Positions 38,690 through 48,672 of a stretch of DNA of 64,000 bases are shown piece after piece (position 1 is the first letter of the stretch; each line of letters starts with the position of its first letter). A program made the translations under genes and the position numbers. Source of the stretch: Hyphomicrobium_A sp963722495 (lineage in GTDB: Bacteria > Pseudomonadota > Alphaproteobacteria > Rhizobiales > Hyphomicrobiaceae). The stretch lies in contig CAVRND010000021.1 of the NCBI GenBank assembly GCA_963722495.1, positions 124,001 through 188,000 of the forward strand. Reading direction: 5' to 3'. The notes beneath the pieces were generated by a model. It was not told the origin of the DNA and searched no databases. It saw nothing but the letters and a program-made list of their open reading frames with translations.

Positions 38690-38762
38690 GAGCGCCAGCT
38701 ACTCCTTCGTCTCGCTGTCTCAACAGTATGGGGACCCGCGTCGTCAGCGATAGCGGGCGGGC

Positions 38763-39246
38763 CTACCGCTCGTCGCCTTGCGCCATCTCGCGCCAATTCT
38801 TGATGAGGATTGCCCGGTCGGCGGTGTGATCGCGATCGCACTCGGCACCGAGCACCTTCACGATCGTTCCCCCGTCGTAGAAGTAATAGGGCACGCGGCA
38901 ATCGGCATCACGCGCCTGCAGCCATAGCCGCTGCGCCTTCTTCACGTCGCCGGCGGCCTCCGGCTTCAGCAGCGACAGCAGACGCTGGTATTCCGCATTG
39001 AGGATGTCGTCCCACGCCTTGGTCTCACTCATGAGGCAGTCGACCTGCCCCGGTGTCGACATGCCCTCGGGTTTTTCCAGGCAAGGTCCGGCGACCCGTC
39101 CCTTGCAAGCGTTTGCATCGCCCTTCGCGGAGGCTCTGAGCCTGAAGGCAAGTCTCGACCGTCTGGGTATCCGAGGTGGCCGCCGCGGCAGGAGTCGACA
39201 TCGCGAGCGCGGTCAAACAGCCGACGATGATGGTTCTGATCAGCAT
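38763..39246 (-). CDS. LprI-like (DUF1311) secreted protein, frame broken once
   Basis: The exported protein has about 160 residues. The signal peptide is IRTIIVGCLTALAMSTPAAA. The mature part carries the DUF1311/LprI pattern: CLMSETKAWDDILNAEYQRL with Cys, Asp and Leu-Asn-x-x-Tyr, then KKAQRLWLQARDADCRVPYY with W, R-D and Cys. LprI of Mycobacterium inhibits lysozyme; most members have no known role. Five or more cysteines suggest disulfides in the periplasm. One extra base near 39118 breaks the frame; without it ACKGRVAGPCLEKPEG links the halves. ATG 39246 starts the signal peptide. The next gene downstream on the other strand is efp, with copy A of the hairpin element between them. Confidence 0.78.
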
Positions 39247-39740
39247 CCCAATTCTCCAGATGGCCAGCCCGCGTCTGGCCTGTTGCCAAGGTCGGAGAAT
39301 TTCTGCGCTCGAGTTATTCCTAGGTCGTTGACGCGCGCCACGTTGATGAATGTTCAGAGAATCAACTATTACCGCCATGGTTGCGCATTTCGACAGGTCA
39401 TCAACCTCTAGAGATTGGCGATTGCGGCGCGGCGTCGGACTGCAACCTGACTTTGAGAGCAAGCGCGTTGCCCCGGCGTCGGCTTTTGCACGCAATGCAA
39501 TTGGTTGCCCGATGCCGCCACATGCAACTCGTCCCGGCTGTCCATGGCTGCGCCGCGTGACGCTTCGAGTTAACGCGTGGCTTCGAGCACCAACCCCGCA
39601 CGTCAACGGCGTGGCTCTCGGCCGCGGGCGTTCGAAGTCATGCGAGCGCCGGCTGAGCTAATCCGAATTCGAGTCCGCGTCTGTTGATCGCCCGCATTCA
39701 GGGGGCACTCCGAAATCTCAGAGCGGGCGAAGGTAGAACG
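39247..39740. other. intergenic region upstream of the double beta-barrel gene
   Basis: There are 494 bp with divergent flanking genes. No coding sequence with acceptable composition was found on either strand. An AT-richer patch around 39340-39370 may hold a promoter. No repeat of the dispersed hairpin type is present here. Confidence 0.4.
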
Positions 39741-41517
39741 ATGCACGGTCGAACTGCTCTCCTGACGGCGACTGTCGGCGTGCTGCTGTCCGCCAGTTTC
39801 GGATCCGCCGTGGGCCGATGGTGCGCCCCCGGCCTCAGGCGCCACCGAACGCTACGATTGGACCGGTCTCTACGTCGGCGCCCATTTGGGCGGGGGCGTC
39901 AATCTCATCGACGTCACAGATCCACTCGGGCCGGCGCTGTTCGGCAATCCGATCCGGAGTCCCGGCCCCTTCGCCGGGTTGCAAGCCGGATACAACTATC
40001 AGTCCGGCATTATGGTCTATGGCCTCGAGGCCGAGATCAGCTTTCCGCAAATGGAGGGCACCAATACCTGCTCCGCCGTCGATGCCGCCATCGTCAACTC
40101 GACCTGTCGTCTGAACGCGGACTTCGTTGGCAACCTCGCCGCGCGGCTGGGTGTCGCCGTCGGTCCACAAGGTCGCGGTCTGGTGTACGGCAAGACCGGC
40201 GTGGCCTGGTCGACGGGCAGCATCGATATAGCCACCAACGATATGCTGGGCGGTGTGCTCGGCAATCCGGTGGACGCCACGAGTGCAAGTCTCACCCAGT
40301 GGGGTTGGACGATCGGCGCCGGCGCCGAGTACGCGCTGTCGTCCAACTGGTCCGTCAAGGGCGAGTACGATTACACGACCTTCGGCGATCGCGACGTCAC
40401 GCTGCTCCCGACGCGTACCTCGACGCGGCCGGCACCGTGACGGGCACTGTGCCCGCGCGGCAAGGCCAAGTCTCGCAAGATACCCACGCCTTCAAGATCG
40501 GCCTGAATTATCGCTTCGGCGGTGGCGGCGATCTGACCGATGACAGTGAGGGATCAATCAAAGACGAGCCGATTCCGGTGGCGCATCCGCCGTTCGCCTT
40601 CGAGGTGGGGGGCCGCTACTGGTACAGCTGGGGGCGCCACAAGTACGACCTCGGCTTTGGGAAGGCCGACAACCGGCCGATCATCTCGGATGTATCACGG
40701 TTGAACTACGACGATCTGCAGACGAATGCGGGGGAGGTCGTCGGTCGCATCACGGCGCCTTGGAACCTGTTCGCCAAAGGGTTCATCGGCACCGGCACGA
40801 CGACCAACGGACACATGAACGACGAGGACTTCGTGTTGCGCGAGGAGCTTCCTGGCGGCGGCTTCGGCCCGACGGTTCCGTACACTAACGCGCTGCTGGG
40901 GGGCGTCCGTGGAGGGATGCCCTGGTACGGGACGATCGACGTCGGATACGACTGGTGGCGCACCCACGGCTATCGATTTCGGAACCTACGTCGGCTACAA
41001 CTACTTCCGTGAAAGCCTCGGCGCTTATGGCTGCGTGCAGCTGATCAATCCATTGGGTCCCTGTGGACCGGGCGGCGGCGGCGCCATCGCGCCGACAGGA
41101 CATGCCGTCATCAGCCAAGACGGGATGTGGCAGTCGCTGCGCGTCGGCGCGGAAACCGAGTTCTACCTCGCGCCACGCTTCAAAGTCTCCGCCGACGCGG
41201 CCTACTTGCCGTATGTCACGGTTGATGCGGCGGACAACCACTTTGCCGGCAACACCGCCACCGTGGCGAGCGTCAACCCGATGACGGGGACCGGCATCGG
41301 GACGCAGCTCGAGGTGATGTTCTCCTACGACGTGACCGAACGGTGGAGCGTCGGTGTCGGTGGTCGCTATTGGGCCATGTGGACAACCAACGCCAGCGCC
41401 CGGCGTACGTACGACCGGGAGCTGGGTGGGCCGCAGGCGGTTCAGCCGCCGAGCGACATCAAGCTCGAGTCGGAGCGCACGGGCCTGCTCGGCCAGGTGC
41501 TCTATAAATTCGATTGA
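39741..41517 (+). CDS. outer-membrane protein with two beta-barrel domains fused, frame broken
   Basis: ATG 39741 with GAAGGTAGA upstream starts a signal peptide (HGRTALLTATVGVLLSASFG). Residues ~30-265 are an Omp25-like barrel: YDWTGLYVGAHLGGGVNLI, GLQAGYNYQSGIMVYGLEAE, VGNLAARLGVAVG, WGWTIGAGAEYAL and KIGLNYRFGGGGD, the usual final strand. A linker (DDSEGSIKDEPIPVAHPP) leads to a second barrel-like domain of ~320 residues: FEVGGRYWYSWGRHKYDLGF, TYVGYNYFRESLGAYGCVQ, RFKVSADAAYLPYVTVDA, SVGVGGRYWAMWTT, and end GLLGQVLYKFD. Frame changes near 39815, 40415 and 40970 are single-base. Two barrels in one chain would be unusual; an unrecognised indel hiding a stop and a restart is the alternative. 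Confidence 0.7.
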
Positions 41518-41532
41518 GACGGCAGCGGGGTC

Positions 41533-42033
41533 TCAGGCGAGCGACTTGCGGACTTCGAAGATTTCCATGATGCGGGCGCCGCGATGCGGGCCGTCGCACA
41601 CGAAGGTCCAGCGCCCCTCCGTGTAGGTGTCGCACATCTTGACCCCCTTCACGAGGATCCAGTGGCCTTCTTTGCCCTTGTGGACGGCAAGGATGTAGTG
41701 CGCCCAAACGTTGCGCGGCTTCTGCATCCACGTCCAGAGCGTCGGCCGCTCCTTGCGCGCCTTGGCCATGTGCGTTTCTTTCAGCGTCATCTCGTAGCCG
41801 AACTGGGCGAGAGCCGCGGCGACCTCGTCGGCGCCGGTTCCCTTCACCACCGTCTTGCGCACGCAATTGCGGTCGGTGCGGATGATGTCCTCGATCTTCG
41901 AGATCGGGTAGCCGGTGATGGCCGACAGGACGTAGGGGCCGCAGAAGGCGGTGCGGCCGGTATCGTTCTTCGCCTCTGAGAGGCTCGACGTCATACGCTC
42001 GATGCCGGGGAAGTTTTCCATGCCGCTATCCAT
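41533..42033 (-). CDS. hypothetical protein with papain-like Cys/His pattern
   Basis: The product has 166 residues from ATG 42033 (ATG 42021 is an alternative) and is intact. No named family is certain. GRTAFCGPYVLSAITGYP near residue 30 has a Cys-Gly-Pro helix start. AHYILAVHKGKEGHWILVKG near residue 115 has His residues ahead of a GHW strand. Together these resemble cysteine-peptidase folds of the C39/papain type, like some phage-encoded proteins with FCGPxAL motifs. There is no signal peptide. It converges with the beta-barrel gene 16 bp away and diverges from the ABM gene. A phage origin is possible, but no other phage gene is near. Confidence 0.6.
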   Translation of the reverse strand: MDSGMENFPGIERMTSSLSEAKNDTGRTAFCGPYVLSAITGYPISKIEDIIRTDRNCVRKTVVKGTGADEVAAALAQFGYEMTLKETHMAKARKERPTLWTWMQKPRNVWAHYILAVHKGKEGHWILVKGVKMCDTYTEGRWTFVCDGPHRGARIMEIFEVRKSLA

Positions 42034-42127
42034 CAGACGCCTCAAACGTTGGTTAATGAAATGTCATCGCAAGAGGTTTACGAATGGTTAACGGATGTCC
42101 GCGGGGATCGAGGGAGGGGATGGCGGC

Positions 42128-42430
42128 ATGCACGTCGTGGTGGTGTTCCTGGAGGCCGAACCGGGCCAGGAGGCGGAACTGCGCGCGGCGCTGGCGTTCC
42201 ACGCCAAGAGCAGTCTCGATCTCGAGCCGGGGTGTCTGCGCTATGACATTTCCGTCGACCCGCTCGAAGGCGCATCGTTCCTGCTCTACCAAGTCTACGA
42301 GGACCAAGCGGCATATCTGGCGCACCGCGAGCTGCCGCACTACGCCGACTTCCGCATCCTGACCGACCCGTGGGTGCGCACGCGCCGGGTGCTCACTTAC
42401 GAGGCAGTTGTCCTGCAGGGCACGACTTGA
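42128..42430 (+). CDS. antibiotic biosynthesis monooxygenase (ABM) domain protein
   Basis: The intact 100-residue protein has the ferredoxin-like ABM/YgiN fold. Typical features are the first strand HVVVVFLEAEPGQEAELRAA, FHAKSSLDLEPGCLRYDISV with the E-x-G-C-L-x-Y-x core, and FLLYQVYEDQAAYLAHRELP followed by HYADFR. Most such proteins act as small cofactor-free oxygenases or have unknown roles in quinone handling; no substrate can be given here. ATG 42128 is chosen as the usual start; a GTG/ATG at 42095 would add 11 Gly-rich residues. Malonyl-CoA decarboxylase follows 127 bp downstream in the same direction. Confidence 0.82.
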   Translation: MHVVVVFLEAEPGQEAELRAALAFHAKSSLDLEPGCLRYDISVDPLEGASFLLYQVYEDQAAYLAHRELPHYADFRILTDPWVRTRRVLTYEAVVLQGTT

Positions 42431-42557
42431 GCCCCACGGGAGCCACCACCACTTGCCATAGCAGCTGGGCATATTCTGCATATGTGCCGACGTGCTGCAG
42501 TCCCCGGCGACCGCAGTCGCGCTATCGTTGCTTCGTCCATGGCGGAAGGGCTGCACT

Positions 42558-43927
42558 TTGAACGTCTCGTTTCTTCAGGAATTGTTGAGCTCGGTCGCCG
42601 AGCAGAGCCGTGCGCTGCTGCCCAAGTCGCTGTTCGGAGCCGACGCGGGCGATGATGTCGAGGAGCTGACGCGGGCGCTGGTCTCGGGGCGCGGCGAAGC
42701 CTCGGGCGTCGCCATCGCGCGCGAGTTGCTCGATCGCTATGCGCGCCTCGACGCCGGACGAGCGGTCTGCGCTTCTTCAACTTCCTCGCTACGCAGATGC
42801 GGCCCGACGCCGCGCGCGTCTCGCGCGGCGGCGCAGGCGCATCTCGACGATCCTTCCGACATCAGCCTCGCCAAGCTGCAGCAAGGCGCTCGAAAGCCCG
42901 CGCGTCGAGTTCTTCCGCCGCCTCAACCTGGCGCCGGGGGCAACGCCGGAGATCGTCGCCATGCGCCGCGACCTGCTGCGCGTGCCGCCGCGCGATCCGG
43001 CGCTCGCCGCCGTCGACGCCGACCTGCGCCGCCTGTTCTACGTCTGGTTCAACCGCGGCTTTCTCGTCCTGCGCCGCATCGACTGGAACACGCCGGCGGC
43101 GATCCTCGACAAGATCATTCGCTACGAGGCCGTGCACGAGATCCAAGGCTGGGACGACCTGCGCCGCCGCCTCGATCCGGCCGACCGCCGCTGCTTTGCC
43201 TTCTTCCATCCCTCGCTGATCGACGAGCCGCTGGTGTTCGTCGAGGTGGCGCTGATGCGCGACATGCCCGACGCCATCGGGCAGGTGCTGGAGGAGCCGC
43301 ACGCCGAGGTGCCGGGCAAGCCGCCGACGACGGCCGTCTTCTATTCCATCTCCAACTGCCAGGAGGGCCTGAAGGGCATCACCTTCGGCAATTTCCTGCT
43401 GAAGCAGGTGGTCGAGGAGCTGGCGCGCGAGAAGCCGACGCCTCAAGAACTTCGTCACGCTGTCGCCGGTGCCGCAGTTCGCCGCGTGGCTGGAGCGCAC
43501 CGCCGCCGAACAGGACGACGGCGCCGTCGCTGCCGAGGCGCGCGCGCTGGTCGAGGCCATGCGGCGCACGGATTGGCCCGAGGGCGCCAGCGACAGCGAG
43601 TACGCCGAGATCGAGACGGCGCTGACGGCGCTTGCCGCGCACTATTTCCTCAACGCCAAGAGCCCGGACGGCCGCCCGGTCGATCCGGTCGCCCGCTTCC
43701 ATCTCGGCAACGGCGCGCGGCTCGACCGCATCAATTTCCTCGCCGACACCTCGGAAAAGAGCATGCGCGAGGCGTGCGGCCTGATGGTCAACTACCGCTA
43801 TGACCCCAAGGAGATCGAGCGCAATCACGAGGCGTACGCCAACGAGGGCGTCGTCGCCTCCTCGCGGGCCGTCCGCAGCCTGCTGAAACTAAAGTCCAAG
43901 GCGGCGTGCCATCGTGGCGGCCGATAG
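42558..43927 (+). CDS. malonyl-CoA decarboxylase, frame broken
   Basis: The enzyme converts malonyl-CoA to acetyl-CoA and CO2; in alphaproteobacteria it serves malonate use or removes excess malonyl-CoA. The helical N-terminal domain (SFLQELLSSVAEQSRALLPK, ESPRVEFFRRLNLAPGATPE) is followed by the GNAT-fold catalytic part. The latter has EAVHEIQGWDDLRRRLDPAD, CFAFFHPSLIDEPLVFVEVA, FYSISNCQEGLKGITFGNFL, TLSPVPQFAAWL, and FHLGNGARLDRINFLADTS near the C-terminus. The conserved His and Ser of FFHPSL are present. Length is ~456 residues. Frame changes near 42770, 42830, 42890 and 43445. The TTG start at 42558 has GAAGGG 6 bp upstream; no partner malonate genes are adjacent. Confidence 0.92.
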
Positions 43928-44123
43928 GCCACAGCCGCCGGCGCTTCCAGCCCCGGAGCCGGAAAAGGCCGAGACCTAGGGCTCGAGGCGCTGGATCATG
44001 CCGTAATGTACACGCGGCCCTTGTCACTGCTCGGGCTCCCCAGGCACAATGCGCTTCGCGCCGACGCCGACGGACGTCGCGCGCACGTGAGATTGAGCTC
44101 CGTTCGCAATGTCGGAGAAGGCC

Positions 44124-45105
44124 ATGCGCTACGGTGACGATGATCGCGAGAGCAAAACGTCGAGGATCGGCGCAGCGAGCGCGGACCAATGTTCCGTTTC
44201 CCGCGCGGCTTCCCCGGCGGCGGCGCGAAGGCACGCGCATCCAGATTCCGGTCGGCGGCGGCGGCATCAGCCTCACGACGCTGGTCATCATCGGCGTCAT
44301 CATGCTGTTCCTCGGCATCAATCCGCTCGACCTGTTGAGCGAGGCGCAGTTCCCGCAAGTTCCGCAGATGCCGCAGCAGACCGAGGTGCCGAAATCGCCC
44401 CCGGCAGGCCAGCCGCGGTCCCGATATTCCCGGTCTGCCCGGCGGCACTGCCGTGCGCACCGAAGACGACATGAAGCGCTTCGTCTCGCAGGTGCTGGCC
44501 GACACCGAGGACGTGTGGACGAAGGTGTTCGCCGGCTTCGGCCGCCGCTATCCCGAGCCGCAGATGGTGCTGTTCTCGGGCGCGACGCGCACCGCGTGCG
44601 GCACCGGCGTGGCGCAGATGGGGCCGTTCTATTGTCCGCTCGATCGCAAGGTCTACATCGACCTGTCGTTCTACGACATGATGAAGCGACGTTCGATGCG
44701 CCGGGCGATTTCGCGCAGGCCTACGTCATCGCGCACGAGGTCGGCCATCACGTCCAGAAGCTGCTGGGCATCGCCGACAAGGTGCAGGAGCTGAAGGAGT
44801 CGTCCGACGAGACGGACGCCAACGCCCTGCAGGTGCGCATGGAGTTGCAGGCCGACTGCCTTGCCGGCGTGTGGGCCAATCTCAACGATCAGGTGAAGAA
44901 GCGTCTGCAGCCGGGCGACGTGGAGGAAGGTCTGAACGCCGCCAGCCAGATCGGCGACGACATGATCCAGCGCCGCCAGCAGGGCACCGTCGTGCCTGAC
45001 GCCTTCACGCACGGCAGCTCGGCGCAGCGCGTGCGCTGGTTCAAGCGGGGCCTGGAAACGGGCGAAGTCGCGCAGTGCGATACATTCAATGCGAGCAGTC
45101 TTTGA
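44124..45105 (+). CDS. putative neutral zinc metallopeptidase (membrane-anchored), copy 1, frame broken
   Basis: The product has about 327 residues and belongs to the putative neutral zinc metallopeptidase family (YpfJ-like). The N-terminus is basic and charged (MRYGDDDRESKN), then a single membrane segment ISLTTLVIIGVIMLFLGI anchors it. After a Pro-rich linker, the catalytic part contains RRYPEPQMVLFSGATRTACG, YCPLDRKVYIDLSFYDMM and the zinc motif AYVIAHEVGHHVQKLLGI, with two His and the Glu. The third-ligand region MELQADCLAGVWANL follows, then RVRWFKRGLETGEVAQCDTF. Three or more single-base frame changes are in the first half. It is followed 82 bp later by a second member of the family. 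Confidence 0.88.
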
Positions 45106-45187
45106 TCGACGAATGAGGCCCTCGGATGAGGGCTTCTGAAACCGGTGGCGCCCTATAGGAGTTATGCTGCGCGAAAGGCTTTGCGCC

Positions 45188-45990
45188 ATGAAGCATCGCT
45201 CGCGGTTCCGGTCTTTGGTGGGTGCCGCCCTGGTCGGCGCGGCGGGCTTTGCCTTAGTTTTCGCGCCGGCTCGACGATGCTGCCGCACGTCCCCCAGGCG
45301 CCTTTCAGGTGCCCGCCGATCCGTTCAATGCCGATAGCGGCGTCCCGCCTCCCGAGCTTCGGCTGCGCGCCATTGTCGCCCGTGCGCGCGAAGATTTCGG
45401 TCGCCACCTGGAGCCGGCTGATGCAAGGCCGCGCTATGGAGGTGGCGGCCGTCAATGTGCAGTTCGTGGCGCGCCTCGCGCCGGCCAACTGCTACGGGCT
45501 CTATGCGGGGGACGGGCCGGCCTACTGCAGCGGCAATCAGACCGTGTTCGTCGGCACCGCGGCGGCCGATCGACTGATGGCCAAGTTCGGGCCGCAGGCC
45601 GAGGCCGGCATCACCTTCCTCATCGGCCACGAGATCGGCCATCACATCCAGAATCTCAACGGCCGTTTCTACGCTCTCAGCCAGGCGATCTATACCTCGC
45701 CGGAAAACGGTCCGGACTACGTGCGCCGCTTCGAGCTGCAGGCGGATTGCTTCGCGGGCGTGTGGATCCACGACAGTGCCGCGTGGGCGACGTCGCCGGC
45801 CTTCCGCGCTGACCTGCTGGCCGTGCTTTCCGATATCGGCGACGACAACATCCTCGCCGGCCATTCGGAGGCAAAGGTGCAGCGCGTCGGCTTGCACGGC
45901 ACCACCCAGCAGCGCACGCGCTGGTTCGTTCGCGGCGTGCAGACCGGCGATATGGACGCGTGCGACACGTTCGGCGCGTCGCAGCCCTAG
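45188..45990 (+). CDS. putative zinc metallopeptidase, copy 2 (secreted form), frame broken
   Basis: The second family member in tandem is about 267 residues. In place of the membrane anchor it has a signal-type N-terminus (KHRSRFRSLVGAALVGAAGF). The catalytic part parallels copy 1: LAPANCYGLYAGDGPAYCSG, FLIGHEIGHHIQNLNG with the HExxHH zinc motif, RRFELQADCFAGVWIHDSA, and QRTRWFVRGVQTGDMDACDT, the same C-terminal pattern. Two frame changes occur near 45275 and 45400. The copies differ in anchoring and loop lengths, so they are old paralogues rather than a fresh duplication. Substrates are unknown. A SPOR gene converges from the other strand 15 bp away. Confidence 0.85.
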
Positions 45991-46005
45991 CTTCTCAGCC
46001 AAATT

Positions 46006-46776
46006 TCAGAAGGCGTTGCCGCGGTACTGGCTCACCTCGCAAGAGATGCCGTTGTCCAACATCGTCTTGCACACCGTCTTGGCGTCGGCGACGTTCGCGA
46101 GCGGTCCGGCGACGAGACCGAAGGTCCGCTCCTCGGGCTTGCCGCTGACTACATAGCGGGGCTGCAGCGGCTTCATCACTTCGCCGTGGCGGTCGTTGAG
46201 GATTTGCCAGGAGAGCCGGAGCGAGTCGAGCGACGGGCCGGTCGCCAGCAGCACACCGACGGGTGCCGGCTTCGCTGGTGCGGCGGCTTTCTTCTCTTCG
46301 ATGCTGCCCGTTTCGATGCTCTTGGTGACGGTCGTCGTAATCTCCGTAGGCGCGGCGGCCTTGGGAGCGGGTTGTGCAGCTGCCTGTTTTTTCGGAGCGG
46401 CCGGTGCCGGGGCGGCTGCAACCTTCTCCGGCGGCTGTGCGACGGTGCGTTCGAGCGTCTCGACCTTTTCCAGCAGGACGCGGTCGCGCTCCATCGCCTC
46501 CTGAATCCCGGTCTTCATATTGTCGACTTCCATCTTCATCTCGCCGACGCCCTGCTTGATCGGATCGAGGTCGGCGAGCGCGCGTTCGACGTTGCGCTGC
46601 GTCTCAACCAGCACCGTGTGCGTGTCGCTCGAGCGTTCGCGCCACGCGGCGACGAGGTCCGGCCGTGCGCCGACGAAGGTCAGATAGCCCAGGGCCATGG
46701 CCCCCAGGGCCAGGAAAAAGAACACGTTCTTTGTGAACGTGCGGCGCCGCGGGGCGATAGAAGGGAGAACGGACAT
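46006..46776 (-). CDS. membrane-anchored coiled-coil protein with SPOR-like C-terminus
   Basis: The intact product has 256 residues from ATG 46776. A cytoplasmic basic start (APRRRTFTKN) is followed by one membrane helix (VFFFLALGAMALGYLTFV). A coiled-coil-like stretch (VERALADLDPIKQGVGEMKM, DRVLLEKVETLERTV) comes next, then an Ala/Pro/Lys linker. The last ~75 residues (SLRLSWQILNDRHGEVMKPL, FGLVAGPLANVADAKTVCKT) match the SPOR fold, with the C of VCKTM and of ISCEV as in other SPOR domains. It is likely a periplasm-facing, peptidoglycan-binding envelope or division protein. The 415-bp gap upstream separates it from the divergent glmU. Confidence 0.75.
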   Translation of the reverse strand: MSVLPSIAPRRRTFTKNVFFFLALGAMALGYLTFVGARPDLVAAWRERSSDTHTVLVETQRNVERALADLDPIKQGVGEMKMEVDNMKTGIQEAMERDRVLLEKVETLERTVAQPPEKVAAAPAPAAPKKQAAAQPAPKAAAPTEITTTVTKSIETGSIEEKKAAAPAKPAPVGVLLATGPSLDSLRLSWQILNDRHGEVMKPLQPRYVVSGKPEERTFGLVAGPLANVADAKTVCKTMLDNGISCEVSQYRGNAF

Positions 46777-47191
46777 TCTGCAGCTTCCAGGGTTTAGACG
46801 CGGCACAGGGTCTAAGGCTCGGCAGGCGGTGCGGGACGCTCTCGGAACCCGACGCGCACCTGCCTTGGAATGGCTCGATGCAAGTTCGGTGAGTCGCCCG
46901 CATCCGGCAACGACGCCACTAAGGCGGGCGCTGCGGTGCCTGTGGACGACGCAAACGGGGCAATCAACGTATTGAAAAGCCTACAGCTTGCGCAGGGGAT
47001 GTGCCTGCCCGGCCACATGATATGCACCGCCGGACGCCATCGGCGCCGACACATTGCCGCCGCCTTGTTGGGGCCTGCCGACGACCGGTATAGAACGTGC
47101 TCCGTTCCTCGTTGCTTCGCCGCGTGCTTTCGTCCGGGTCGTCACGATCCGGTAAACAGCGCCATCGTCATCCATTCAACGCGAGAGCTTG
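46777..47191. other. intergenic region between divergent SPOR gene and glmU
   Basis: Promoters of both genes should lie here. An AT-richer stretch (AACGTATTGAAAAG) occurs near 46965-46980. No gene or repeat was recognised. Confidence 0.4.
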
Positions 47192-48550
47192 ATGAGCCGC
47201 CGCCCCCTGCTCGTTGTCGTCCTTGCCGCCGGTCAAGGCACGCGCATGAAGTCGTCGTTGCCGAAGGTGCTGCACAAGATCGCCGGCCGCTCGATGCTGG
47301 GTCACGTGCTTGCGGTGGCGCAGCAGATCGGCGCCGACACGCTGTCGGTGGTCATCGGCCCCAGCATGGATGCGGTGCGGGCCGAGGCGTTGGCGCAGGC
47401 ACCGGCCGCCAAGGTGTTCGTGCAGGAGCAGCAGCGCGGCACCGCCGACGCCGTGCTCGCCGCGCGCGAGGCGATTGCCGGGCATTCGGGCGACGTGCTC
47501 GTCCTCTACGCCGATACGCCGCTGCTGCCGCAGGAGACGCTCGACAAGCTGCGCGCCCGTCTCGACGACGGCGCGGGCATCGCCGTGCTCGGGTTCGAAG
47601 CCGCCGACCCCACCGGCTACGGCCGTCTGCTGACCGACGGCGACGGCTGGCTCAACGCCATCCGCGAGGACAAGGACGCCAGCGCCGATGAGCGCGGCGT
47701 GCGCCTGTGCAATTCCGGCGTCATGGCCTTCCGTCTCGACGATGTGCTGGGTGTGCTGTCGCGCATCGGCAGCAACAACGCCAAGGGCGAGTTCTATCTC
47801 ACCGATGCCGTCGAGATCGCACGCGGGGAGGGGGCACGCGCCGCCGTCGTCACCTGCAGCGAAGAGGACGTGCTCGGCGTCAACTCGCGCGCGCAGCTCG
47901 CCGCCGCAGAAGGCATTTTCCAGAAGCGGGCGCGCCTCGCCGTGATGCGCGAAGGCGCCACGCTGATCGCGCCGGAAACGGTCTGGCTGTCCTACGACAC
48001 CAAGATCGGGCGCGACGTCATCATCGAGCCGAACGTCTTCTTCGATCTGGGCGTCACGGTCGAGGACGGCGCCGAGATCAAGGCCAACTGCCACTTCGAG
48101 CGCGCCCGCATCGGGCAGGGCGCTCGCGTCGGGCCGTTCGCACGCCTGCGCCCCGGCGCCGTGCTCGGCTCCAAGGTGCACGTCGGCAACTTCGTCGAGG
48201 TGAAGAATTCGACGCTCGGCGTCGGCGCCAAGGCCAACCACCTGTCGTACGTCGGCGACGGTACGGTGGGGGCGGGCGCCAACATCGGCGCCGGGACCAT
48301 CTTCTGCAATTACGACGGCTTCATCAAGCACCGTACCGAAGTGGGAGAGGGAGCCTTCATCGGCTCCAACACCTCTCTTGTCGCACCTGTAAAGATCGGG
48401 GACGGCGCCTATATCGGTTCCGGCAGCGTCATCACCAAGAACGTGCCCAATGACGCGCTGGCCCTCGAGCGCACCGCCCAGCAGGAGCGTCCCGGCTGGG
48501 CGGCCAAGTTCCGGACCATGATGGCGAAACGGAAGGCAAAGTCTGGTTAG
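47192..48550 (+). CDS. glmU: bifunctional UDP-GlcNAc pyrophosphorylase / glucosamine-1-phosphate acetyltransferase
   Basis: GlmU acetylates glucosamine 1-phosphate and then transfers UMP from UTP, giving UDP-GlcNAc for peptidoglycan and LPS. The intact product has 452 residues. The uridylyltransferase domain begins VVLAAGQGTRMKSSLPKVLH, the nucleotide-binding signature, with QRGTADAVLAA and the metal-site LYADTPLL. From about residue 245 the left-handed beta-helix carries hexapeptide repeats (IGRDVIIEPNVFFD, IGQGARVGPFARLRPGAVLG) and the acetyl-CoA site AKANHLSYVGDGTVGAGANI, with NYDGF near the end. ATG 47192 is preferred over the TTG just before it. glmS follows 122 bp downstream. Confidence 0.97.
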   Translation: MSRRPLLVVVLAAGQGTRMKSSLPKVLHKIAGRSMLGHVLAVAQQIGADTLSVVIGPSMDAVRAEALAQAPAAKVFVQEQQRGTADAVLAAREAIAGHSGDVLVLYADTPLLPQETLDKLRARLDDGAGIAVLGFEAADPTGYGRLLTDGDGWLNAIREDKDASADERGVRLCNSGVMAFRLDDVLGVLSRIGSNNAKGEFYLTDAVEIARGEGARAAVVTCSEEDVLGVNSRAQLAAAEGIFQKRARLAVMREGATLIAPETVWLSYDTKIGRDVIIEPNVFFDLGVTVEDGAEIKANCHFERARIGQGARVGPFARLRPGAVLGSKVHVGNFVEVKNSTLGVGAKANHLSYVGDGTVGAGANIGAGTIFCNYDGFIKHRTEVGEGAFIGSNTSLVAPVKIGDGAYIGSGSVITKNVPNDALALERTAQQERPGWAAKFRTMMAKRKAKSG

Positions 48551-48672
48551 GGATTGGGCCACCAACCGAGGCGCGATACCTAGAAAGTCGCAGCAACATA
48601 CTGTGATTTGAGGACCATATTAAGCAGCCGCTAGCAGTATGATGGCGGCGCAAGATTGGGGATTGGGATCGC

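Noticed and set aside
41533..42033. Prophage remnant around the papain-like gene
   Set aside because: No integrase, capsid, terminase, attachment repeat or base-composition change is visible nearby.
48551..48672. glmS ribozyme upstream of glmS
   Set aside because: The 122-bp gap is too short and shows no pattern of the ribozyme core, which is also rare outside Gram-positive bacteria.
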